Origin: AC-51 sp036556385
GTDB taxonomy: Bacteria; Actinomycetota; UBA4738; HRBIN12
NCBI GenBank assembly: GCA_036556385.1
Contig: DATBJQ010000090.1
Coordinates: forward strand, 1 to 64,000
Length of the DNA stretch: 64,000 nt
Direction of reading: 5' to 3'
Positions within the stretch are counted from its first letter, which is position 1. Every line of letters starts with the position of its first letter. Position numbers and translations under genes: made by a program. The notes beneath the pieces were generated by a model. That model did not search any database. It saw nothing but the letters and a program-made list of their open reading frames with translations, and was not told the DNA's origin. Of the stretch, positions 57,601 through 64,000 are shown in pieces.

Positions 57601-58648
57601 GGCGCAGCACCGCCACGGCGGCCGACGAGCTCGGGATCCCACGCCATGCCTGGGCGACCGCCACGCCGGCGTTCCCCTCCCGCAGACGCTCGACGCAGGC
57701 CAGGAGTCGCGCGAGTCCGTTCGCCTCGTGGAGATCGCCCTCGCCCAGCGCGCCCCCGCTCGCGTTCACCCGATCGGGATCGAGCTCCGCGAGGCCGAGC
57801 GCGTCCAGATGCTGGAGCTGCTTGTACGCGAAGCGATCGTCGACCTCGGCCAGGTCCACGTCCCCCGGCGCCGCCCCGGCGCGGTCGAACGCGTCGCGGG
57901 CCGCTCGCTCGGCGGCGGCCGCCCGCCCCCAGCGGCGACTCTCGAGCGAGGGGGCGTCCTGGCTCCAGCCGACGCCGTCCACCCACGCGGCGGCCGCGCC
58001 GCCTCGGTCCTCGGCCGCGAGCACGACCACGACGCACCCGTCCGAGCGCGGGGCGATCTGATCCCGGGTCAGCGGCTCGGCCACGGGGTCGGTCGATGGG
58101 CGTGTGCGTTCGGGCGCGCGGGGATTCGTGGTCGCGTGCTCCCGGTTCCGCTCGGCGACCTCGGCGCACTCGGACACGGATCGTCCGGAGACATGGAGGT
58201 AGCGCTGCATCTCGAGGCCCGCGACGACCACCGGCGCCATACCGAGGGGCGCGTTCAGGACCGGGTCGAGCGCGAACCGCTCGATCCTGCCCGGCGAGAC
58301 GACGTCGCTCGCCTTGGAGTGCGCCTCGACCGCGACGGTCCCGGCGACGCCGCTGCCGATCAGCATCACGCCCGTCGCCAGACCGAAGAGTCCGTCGGCG
58401 GTGATCGTGTGCACCGGGCGCTGGACGGCGCCCAGCTGGTCGGGCACGTACTCGTCGAAGATGCTGGTGCCCTCGTCGAGATCCTCGGAGCACGCCACGA
58501 ACGAGTCGATCTGCGTCCGGGGATCGACGCCGGCGTCCTCGTAGGCCCGCCGGGCCGCATCGAACATCAGCTCCTTGTAGGAGACGCCTGGGGTGGTCGG
58601 GGCGAACCCGGACCACCCGACGCCGATCACCGCGACGCGCGACCCCAC
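57593..58648 (-). CDS. Thiolase-fold protein (SCP2/Ltp2-like), lacking the catalytic cysteine
   Basis: The 351-residue protein has the thiolase fold (SRVAVIGVGWSGFAP; YKELMFDAARRAYEDAGVDPRTQIDSFV). The nucleophile region reads TITADGLFGLATGV with no Cys, and the C-terminal GHP motif reads GEGDLHEANG. It is shorter than typical thiolases. Together with the fused partner and the free DUF35 protein it probably forms a hetero-oligomer acting on a CoA thioester, for example a retro-aldol or transfer step. It is the first gene of the three-gene operon and starts at a GTG. Confidence 0.83.
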   Translation of the reverse strand: MGSRVAVIGVGWSGFAPTTPGVSYKELMFDAARRAYEDAGVDPRTQIDSFVACSEDLDEGTSIFDEYVPDQLGAVQRPVHTITADGLFGLATGVMLIGSGVAGTVAVEAHSKASDVVSPGRIERFALDPVLNAPLGMAPVVVAGLEMQRYLHVSGRSVSECAEVAERNREHATTNPRAPERTRPSTDPVAEPLTRDQIAPRSDGCVVVVLAAEDRGGAAAAWVDGVGWSQDAPSLESRRWGRAAAAERAARDAFDRAGAAPGDVDLAEVDDRFAYKQLQHLDALGLAELDPDRVNASGGALGEGDLHEANGLARLLACVERLREGNAGVAVAQAWRGIPSSSAAVAVLRRG

Positions 58649-58696
58649 CCCACGGTTCTACCATCGCGCCGCCGCCGGCGTCGCCGGCCCGCGCGG

Positions 58697-60394
58697 TCAG
58701 GCGGTCGACGGGCGGCGGGCGGCGCGGGCCAGCCGCCGGACGTCGGTCGGCGTCAGGCGCCTCGCTCCGTGGTCGGACAGCCAGCGGAAGATCGGGCCGC
58801 GCATCCCCAGCGCGGTGACCGCGAGCACGTCGTGACGAGCCGACCGCTCCAGCATCGATCGCAGCGCATGGAGCTCCCCCCGGTAGCGCGGCGGGTCGGT
58901 CACCCCCGCCTCGGCCGCAGCGGCTGCCAATGCCTCGTAGATCTGCGCCGCCGTCCGCCCGCGCGTGTAGTGGCGCAGATCGGCGATCGCCAGGTGATCG
59001 ACGCCCACGGCCGCCTGGAACGCGAAGCCGTGCAGGATCTCCGGGGTTCGGTCCCCGGCCGTGCAGATCGCCAGCCACGTGGCGGCGCCCGGTCTGCGGA
59101 GCCCACGGACGATCTCCACCAGACCCCGCATGCCCGCCTCGTTGTGGGCGTAGTCGACCACGATCACCCGGCCGTCGAGACCGAAGAGGTTCGCCCTCCC
59201 CGGGTTGCGCTCCGGGTCCAGGACGAAGCTGCGGAGGCCCTTCGTCACGGCGGCGGGCGCGATCCCCACCCCGAGGGCCGCCGTGGCGGCGGCCAGCGCG
59301 TTGGCCGTGTAGATGCTCGAGACGCCGGCCAGCGTGATCGGAACGTCGAGCAGCGGTACCAACGTGTGGATCCGCCCGGGTTCGAGCCACGCGATGCGGC
59401 CGTCCAGGACCGTGGTCGCGCGTCCCCCGTCCGCGAGCGCCTCGCGGATCGCCGGGTGGTGCGGATCCAGCGAGACGACCCAGGGTCGGCCCGTGGCCTG
59501 CCGCCGCATCGCCAGGACCCGCGGGTCGTCGGCGTTCAGCACGTCCCAGCCCTCCTGCCGGGTGATCCGGACGATCGTCGCCTTCACCTCGGCGAGCTGG
59601 TCGACGGTCCGGATCCCGTGCAGACCCAGATGGTCGGCGCTGACGTTCGTGACGACGGCCACGTCGTTGTGCAGCACGCCGATCCCGCGCTGCAGGATCC
59701 CGCCCCGAGCCGTCTCCAGGACGGCGACGTCGGGCCATTGGGCCAGGGCCGTCGCGGCCCCGCCGAACCCCGAGTAGTCCCCCTTCCGCACACGGACGGA
59801 TCCGCGGTAGACGCCGTCGGTCGACGAGTAGGCGACCGTGCTCCCGGAGGCCTCCACCAGATGGGCCAGCAACCGGACCGTGGTCGTCTTCCCGTTGGTC
59901 CCGGTGACCTGGATCACGGGAACGCCGGGGTCGGCGACCGTGGGCTCGGGACCCGGCTCGACGTCGCCCAGCGCACGGGCGAGCTCGGCGATCACCGGGC
60001 CGGGGCTCCGCCGCAGCGACAGCTCGAGCGCGCGCGCGGTGGCCTTCGCGAGCGCGACCGCGGCCGTGCGACGCCGCCAGGGGAACGCCACCACGATCTG
60101 CTCCGGCTCGGGCCCTGGACGGGCACGGACCCCGAGCCGCGGCACCTCCGTAGCGGCGGCGAGCCGCCGGACCACCCCCGCGGCCACCCGCGCGACGTAC
60201 CGGAGCCGTCGATCCGAGCCCGCCCGCCCCGCCGGCGACCGGATCCCGAGCGACCGTCCGGCGCGCCGAACGGCCGGCTCGCCGGCCCGCATCCATCCGG
60301 GCACCGCGATCGTGACCTTGATCGCGGGGCGGGGGAAATAGAGGTTCGGGCCGTCGAGGACCCGGAGCTCGACCAGCTCGACCGGGTCGCTCAC
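58697..60394 (-). CDS. CphA-related Mur ligase lacking the ATP-grasp domain
   Basis: The 565-residue protein has an N-terminal domain of about 150 residues related to that of cyanophycin synthetase (LRVLDGPNLYFPRPAIKVTI, compare FRGPNYW of CphA). A Mur-ligase domain follows directly: P-loop VTGTNGKTTTVRLL at 163-176, VLETARGGILQRGIG, NVSADHLGLHGI, VLNADDPRVLAMR and VVDYAHNEAGMRGL. The roughly 250-residue ATP-grasp domain of CphA is absent. It should ligate an amino acid to a carboxylate using ATP, but acceptor and donor are unknown. Its start abuts the pterin dehydratase stop with no gap. Confidence 0.88.
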   Translation of the reverse strand: MSDPVELVELRVLDGPNLYFPRPAIKVTIAVPGWMRAGEPAVRRAGRSLGIRSPAGRAGSDRRLRYVARVAAGVVRRLAAATEVPRLGVRARPGPEPEQIVVAFPWRRRTAAVALAKATARALELSLRRSPGPVIAELARALGDVEPGPEPTVADPGVPVIQVTGTNGKTTTVRLLAHLVEASGSTVAYSSTDGVYRGSVRVRKGDYSGFGGAATALAQWPDVAVLETARGGILQRGIGVLHNDVAVVTNVSADHLGLHGIRTVDQLAEVKATIVRITRQEGWDVLNADDPRVLAMRRQATGRPWVVSLDPHHPAIREALADGGRATTVLDGRIAWLEPGRIHTLVPLLDVPITLAGVSSIYTANALAAATAALGVGIAPAAVTKGLRSFVLDPERNPGRANLFGLDGRVIVVDYAHNEAGMRGLVEIVRGLRRPGAATWLAICTAGDRTPEILHGFAFQAAVGVDHLAIADLRHYTRGRTAAQIYEALAAAAAEAGVTDPPRYRGELHALRSMLERSARHDVLAVTALGMRGPIFRWLSDHGARRLTPTDVRRLARAARRPSTA

Positions 60395-60685
60395 CTACGC
60401 CCCGGGTGGTTCGACGACCGTCTCGATCTGGCGGGCCATCGAGATGTCGGCGTCGGTCACCCCGCCCTCGTCGTGCGTCGTGAGCGAGAGCAGGACCGCG
60501 TCGTCGTGGATCTCGACGTCGGGATGGTGTCCGACCGCGATCGCGAGCTCGGCGACCCGGTTCACGAACGCGATCGCCGAGCGGAAGCCTCGGTAGCGGA
60601 ACTCCTTGAACAGCTTGCCGCCCACGTACGACCAGCCGGGGAGGTTCTCGAGCTCCTCCTTGATCAGGTCGTCGGGCAGCCGCAT
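60395..60685 (-). CDS. phhB: 4a-hydroxytetrahydrobiopterin dehydratase (PCD/DCoH family)
   Basis: The 96-residue protein has the PCD signature: WSYVGGKLFKEFRYRGFRSAIAFVNRVAELAIAVGHHPDVEI, where GHHPD holds two of the catalytic histidines. The enzyme recycles the pterin of aromatic amino-acid hydroxylases, but many bacteria use it without one, perhaps in molybdopterin or other pterin metabolism. No hydroxylase lies in the window. It begins with a leaderless-type promoter and runs without gap into the Mur ligase gene. Confidence 0.93.
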   Translation of the reverse strand: MRLPDDLIKEELENLPGWSYVGGKLFKEFRYRGFRSAIAFVNRVAELAIAVGHHPDVEIHDDAVLLSLTTHDEGGVTDADISMARQIETVVEPPGA

Positions 60686-60691
60686 CGGTGC

Positions 60692-60697
60692 AGCCTA
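60692..60697 (-). promoter_or_regulatory. Putative -10 box (TAGGCT), leaderless start of phhB
   Basis: TAGGCT on the minus strand ends six bases before the ATG at 60685. Confidence 0.45.
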
Positions 60698-60734
60698 GTC
60701 ACCGCGGCGCGGCGACGCGAACGGCCATGATCGC

Positions 60735-62081
60735 TCAGCCGAGCACGTCGACCACGGAGGCGTCGAGCACGTCGAGCGCCTCCTCGAGGAGGGGTTCCTC
60801 GATCGTCAGCGGCGGCAGGAGCCGCAGGACGTTGCCGTAGGTCCCGGCGGGGATCACGATCACGCCGTCGCGCAGGGCCCGGCTCGTGATCGCGCCCACC
60901 TCCGCGGCGCCGAGCGGCTCCTGGGAGCCGGGATCGGTCACCAGCTCCATCGCGCACATCGCGCCCCGACCCCGAACGTCCCCGACCTGCGGCACGCGAG
61001 CCTGCAGGCTCCGGAGTCGGTCCATCACGATCGAGCCGATCCGGACCGACCGCTCCAGCAGACCGTCCCGCTCGATGATGTCGAGCACGGCGAGCGCCGC
61101 CGCGGCCGCGACCGGGTTGCCCCCGTAGGTGCCGCCCAGCCCGCCGACGTGCACCGAGTCCATCAGCTCGGCACGGCCGGTGATCGAGCTGATCGGCAGT
61201 CCACCGCCGAGCGACTTCGCGCTCAGGACCATGTCGGGGCGGACGCCCTCGTCCTCGATCGCGAACCAGCGTCCGGCCCGCCCCATCCCCGACTGGATCT
61301 CGTCGGCGATGAAGACGATGCCGTGCTCGGCGCAGAACGCGGCCAGCCCCTCGAGGAACCCCGGTGCCGGCACGATGAAGCCGCCCTCGCCCTGGATCGG
61401 CTCCACGATGAGCGCGGCGATCTGCTCCTCGCCGATGTGCTTGTGCATCTCATCGACCGCGTACGCGAGGCAGGACTCGGCGCACGTCTCGGCGGTCCCA
61501 CCCGTCGGACAACGGTAGGGATAGGCGAACGGCAGCCGGTAGATCTCGGGGGCGAACGGGCCCATGCCGAGCTTGTACGGCATCACCTTGGCGGTGAGCG
61601 ACATCCCCATGAGGGTCCGTCCGTGGAAGGCGTGATCGAAGGCCACGACGGCGGTTCGACCCGTGGCCTTGCGCGCGATCTTGATCGCGTTCTCGACGGC
61701 CTCCGCTCCCGAGTTCGCGAACATCGTCTTGGACGGCCCCTCGATCGGCACGAGCGCGTTGAGCCGTTCCGCGAGCTCGATGTACGGCTCGTTCGCCGTG
61801 ACGTGGAAGCACGTGTGCGTCTCGAGCTCGAGCTGCCGTTGCGCCGCGGCGACCACCTCGGGGGCCGTGTGCCCCACGTTGAGCACGGCGATCCCCGTCG
61901 CCAGGTCGATCAGCCGGTTCCCGTCGACGTCCTCCACGATCGCGCCGGACGCCCGTGCGGTGACGATCGGATGCAGGTTCGCGACGCCCACCGGGACGGC
62001 CTCGGCCCGGCGCGCGAACCATTCCGTGCTGCGCGGTCCGGGGATGTCGGTGACGATCTTGCGTTCCTGCGGGATGTCCAT
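60735..62081 (-). CDS. gabT: Class-III aminotransferase, probable 4-aminobutyrate aminotransferase
   Basis: The 448-residue PLP enzyme has the class-III signature IVFIADEIQSGMGRAGRWFAIED and the PLP lysine in VLSAKSLGGGLPISSITGR. Other conserved segments are MFANSGAEAVENAIKIARKATGR, FDHAFHGRTLMGMSLTAK and GLGGTYGGNPVAAAAALAVLD. The motif IPGPRSTEWFARRAEAVPVG near the N-terminus is typical of GabT. It would transfer the amino group of GABA to 2-oxoglutarate; other omega-amino acids are possible. A clear ribosome site (GGAAGGAG) precedes the ATG. Confidence 0.92.
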   Translation of the reverse strand: MDIPQERKIVTDIPGPRSTEWFARRAEAVPVGVANLHPIVTARASGAIVEDVDGNRLIDLATGIAVLNVGHTAPEVVAAAQRQLELETHTCFHVTANEPYIELAERLNALVPIEGPSKTMFANSGAEAVENAIKIARKATGRTAVVAFDHAFHGRTLMGMSLTAKVMPYKLGMGPFAPEIYRLPFAYPYRCPTGGTAETCAESCLAYAVDEMHKHIGEEQIAALIVEPIQGEGGFIVPAPGFLEGLAAFCAEHGIVFIADEIQSGMGRAGRWFAIEDEGVRPDMVLSAKSLGGGLPISSITGRAELMDSVHVGGLGGTYGGNPVAAAAALAVLDIIERDGLLERSVRIGSIVMDRLRSLQARVPQVGDVRGRGAMCAMELVTDPGSQEPLGAAEVGAITSRALRDGVIVIPAGTYGNVLRLLPPLTIEEPLLEEALDVLDASVVDVLG

Positions 62082-62141
62082 CGACGGGCTCCTTCCGCTG
62101 TGGTGCCCGGGCGCACGCCCGAGCGGCGCGGGGCAACGAAC

Positions 62142-62147
62142 ATCCTA
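62142..62147 (-). promoter_or_regulatory. Putative -10 box (TAGGAT) for gabT
   Basis: TAGGAT on the minus strand lies about 60 bases before the gabT ATG and gives a leadered transcript with the GGAAGGAG ribosome site. Confidence 0.35.
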
Positions 62148-62191
62148 CGCGGCGCGAACCGAGGGACGGCGGGCCGGACGACGGAACCGGA

Positions 62192-64000
62192 TCAGTCGCC
62201 GGCCCCGCGGGCGTAGCGCACGTACCACTCGAAGACCGCCGGGTCACGCAGGGCGTCGGCGTTCGCGACCTCCCCCGGAGCGGCCCCCATCAAGAGGCGT
62301 TTCACCGGCACCTCGAGACGCTTGCCGTTGAGCGTGCACGGCACACCGGGCGCGGCCACGACCCGGTCCGGAACGTGCCGGGGTGAGAGCTGGGAGCGGA
62401 GGGCCTCGGCGATCGCCGTGCGGACGCCGTCGTCGAACGGGACCGTCGGCTCCATCGCGACGAACACGATCAGCTCTCCGTCGGCGCCGAGCTCTCCCGT
62501 GTCCACCACCAAGGACTCCGCGATCCCCGGGACCGCCTCGACGATGCGGTAGAACTCGCTGGTGCCGACCCGGATCCCCCCACGGTTCAACGTCGCGTCG
62601 GACCTGCCGCTGATCACGCAGCCGCCGGACGGGGTGATCCGCAGCCAGTCCCCGTGGCGCCACACACCGGGGTACGCGTCGAAGTAGCTCGCGCGGTAGC
62701 GCTCTGCGTCCGGGTCGTTCCAGAAGCCGACGGGCATCGACGGCATCGGCGCGGTGATCACGAGCTCCCCGACCTCGTCGATCACGGAGCGACCCGATGG
62801 ATCGAACGCCTCCACCTTCGCCCCGAGCCACCGGCACTGGATCTCGCCGAGCCGCACCGGGAGGAGCGGACACGAGCCCACGACAGCCGTGCAGACGTCG
62901 GTCCCCCCGCTGATCGACCCGAGCCAGATCGACGGATCCACGCGCTCCGCCACCCAGGCGAAGCCCTCGGGGGACAGCGGCGAACCGGTGGACCCGATCG
63001 CCGCGAGCGACGAGAGATCCACCGTGGCGCGGGGATCGAGTGCACGACGCTGGCACGCATGGAGGAAGGGGGCGCTGGTGCCGAAGTACGTGACGCCCTC
63101 CGACGCCGCGAGCCGCCACAGGGACAGGAGATCGGGATGGGACGGGCTCCCGTCGTACAGCACGATCGTCGACCCCACGAGCAGACCGCTCACGAGGAAG
63201 TTCCACATCATCCAGCCGGTCGTCGTGAACCAGAAGAACCGGTCCTCGAGACCGAGGTCGAGGTGCAGCGAGAGGGACTTGAGGTGCTCGAGCAGGATGC
63301 CGCCGTGGCTCTGCACCATGGCCTTCGGCAGCCCGGTCGTGCCCGAGGAGTACAGGATCCACAGGGGTTCGTCGAACGCGAGCTGCTCGAACGTCGGCGC
63401 GGCGGGTGTGCTGACGAGGTCGTCCCAGCTGAGCGCCGCGCCCTCGAACCGTGCGCTGCCCGGCCCGGGGACGAGGACGCAGGTCGTGTCCGGCAGCGCG
63501 CCGACGATGTCGGCCAGCTCGTTCCGGCGATCGAACACGCGTCCACCGAACCGATAGGCGTCGACGGCGATCAGGACGGAGGGCCGGATCTGCCGGAAGC
63601 GGTCGATGACCGCGGCCGGTCCGAAGTCGGGCGCGCACGCCGACCAGATCGCGCCGATGCTGGCCGTGGCGAGGAGAGCCACGACCGCTTCGACGCCGTT
63701 GGGGAGGTAGGCGGCGACCCGGTCGCCCCGACGGACGCCGAGCTCCCGGAGCCCGACCGCCGTCGCGCCGACCGCCGCCAGGAGCTCGGCTCTGGTGAGA
63801 CGCGTCGCCCCACCCGCCTCGTCGAGAGCGACCACGGCCGGCCGGTCGTCGGCGCCGGCCAGGGCCGCCGCGGCGTAGTTCAGCTGCGCGCCTTCGAACC
63901 ATCGGGCTCCCGGCATCTCCCGCGCGGCGAGGATCGTGCTGGGGGGCGCCGAAGCGGGGACGCCGAAGTACGTCCAGAGCGATCCCCAGAACCCGTCGAG
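62192..64000 (-). CDS. aacS: Acetoacetyl-CoA synthetase, N-terminus cut by window edge
   Basis: At least 602 residues of an ANL-superfamily ligase. The reading frame remains open to the window edge (ends FWGSLWTYFGVPASAP, typical of the acetyl/acetoacetyl-CoA synthetase N-domain). Motifs are ILYSSGTTGLPKAMVQSHGG (A3), FFWFTTTGWMMWNFLVSGLL, SGGTDVCTAVVG, YPGVWRHGDWLRIT and GRSDATLNRGGIRVGTSEFYRIVE. The lysine of LNGKRLEVPVKRLLMG is the adenylation lysine. The TTGWMMWNF and long C-terminal ending favour acetoacetate over acetate. It activates acetoacetate for ketone-body or PHB-related use. Confidence 0.93.
   Translation of the reverse strand, partial: LDGFWGSLWTYFGVPASAPPSTILAAREMPGARWFEGAQLNYAAAALAGADDRPAVVALDEAGGATRLTRAELLAAVGATAVGLRELGVRRGDRVAAYLPNGVEAVVALLATASIGAIWSACAPDFGPAAVIDRFRQIRPSVLIAVDAYRFGGRVFDRRNELADIVGALPDTTCVLVPGPGSARFEGAALSWDDLVSTPAAPTFEQLAFDEPLWILYSSGTTGLPKAMVQSHGGILLEHLKSLSLHLDLGLEDRFFWFTTTGWMMWNFLVSGLLVGSTIVLYDGSPSHPDLLSLWRLAASEGVTYFGTSAPFLHACQRRALDPRATVDLSSLAAIGSTGSPLSPEGFAWVAERVDPSIWLGSISGGTDVCTAVVGSCPLLPVRLGEIQCRWLGAKVEAFDPSGRSVIDEVGELVITAPMPSMPVGFWNDPDAERYRASYFDAYPGVWRHGDWLRITPSGGCVISGRSDATLNRGGIRVGTSEFYRIVEAVPGIAESLVVDTGELGADGELIVFVAMEPTVPFDDGVRTAIAEALRSQLSPRHVPDRVVAAPGVPCTLNGKRLEVPVKRLLMGAAPGEVANADALRDPAVFEWYVRYARGAGD

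Noticed and set aside
55894..58648. Ordinary acetyl-CoA acetyltransferases
   Set aside because: Both proteins lack the nucleophilic cysteine and the GHP motif required for thiolase chemistry.
57413..60730. Plus-strand frame of about 1100 codons opposite the thiolase and Mur ligase genes
   Set aside because: Mirror frame of well-identified minus-strand genes, with no motif of its own.

Overview
The window is a chromosomal segment with very high G+C and strong codon-position bias, from an actinobacterium (Actinomycetota). The best phylum marker is the trio of uncharacterised proteins characteristic of Actinobacteria (MSMEG_4193-type phosphomutase, DUF3090, SCO1664-type kinase-like protein), contiguous on the minus strand at about 31.0-32.9 kb. 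A MarP-type periplasmic protease, PHO boxes of the Streptomyces GTTCACC type and many leaderless starts agree. The combination of a Tad pilus, a cyanophycin operon and unusual thiolase/DUF35 genes suggests a lineage away from the well-studied genera; the exact class cannot be read from the sequence. No rRNA, tRNA, CRISPR array, insertion sequence or prophage was seen.

Layout. 0-5 kb: a truncated thioredoxin-like lipoprotein, an ATP-dependent DNA ligase, PEP carboxylase, a GNAT enzyme and a cyclophilin. 5.2-8.4 kb: a tight operon of a small membrane protein, a methyltransferase and a sulfatase-like membrane protein. 8.4-15.4 kb: MarP-type protease, a DUF255 thioredoxin-domain protein, three consecutive LuxR-type regulators with degraded receiver pockets, and a polytopic membrane protein. 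15.6-23.2 kb: a compact Tad (Flp) pilus locus (flp-cpaB-tadZ-tadA-tadB-tadC) followed by a polyprenyl-phosphate sugar transferase. 23.2-30.5 kb: a small possible wall-anchored protein, a DUF4012 protein, prephenate dehydratase behind a triplicated start codon, a PQQ-type propeller protein, a rhomboid protease and a thioredoxin-like lipoprotein. 30.5-32.9 kb: the actinobacterial trio coupled to an alkylguanine-DNA methyltransferase.

32.9-39.6 kb is a complete phosphate locus: phoR diverges from pstSCAB-phoU-phoP across a region with two PHO boxes, so the kinase and its probable response regulator sit at opposite ends. 39.6-47.8 kb holds CorA, a lysozyme-fold (SLT-like) secreted protein with a structured upstream region, IspH, a tandem RAM protein, a PhoU/TrkA_C protein paired with an MgtE-like transporter, and an HhH-GPD glycosylase.

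47.9-52.2 kb is a cyanophycin operon (cphB-cphA), followed by a DksA-type zinc-finger protein and a small membrane protein. 52.3-64 kb has an acyl-CoA dehydrogenase, a TPR-class III cyclase, a three-gene operon of two cysteine-less thiolase-fold proteins with DUF35 domains, a second CphA-related Mur ligase lacking the ATP-grasp domain and abutting a pterin dehydratase gene, a class-III aminotransferase and an acetoacetyl-CoA synthetase cut by the window edge. Together these suggest a phosphate-responsive, nitrogen-storing cell that catabolises acyl-CoA and amino-acid substrates.

A TANNNT -10 hexamer lies 5-9 bases before the start codon of at least a dozen genes, so leaderless mRNA appears common here. 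This pattern also settles several start-site choices. Starts, promoters and hairpins are read by eye; no database or folding program was run.
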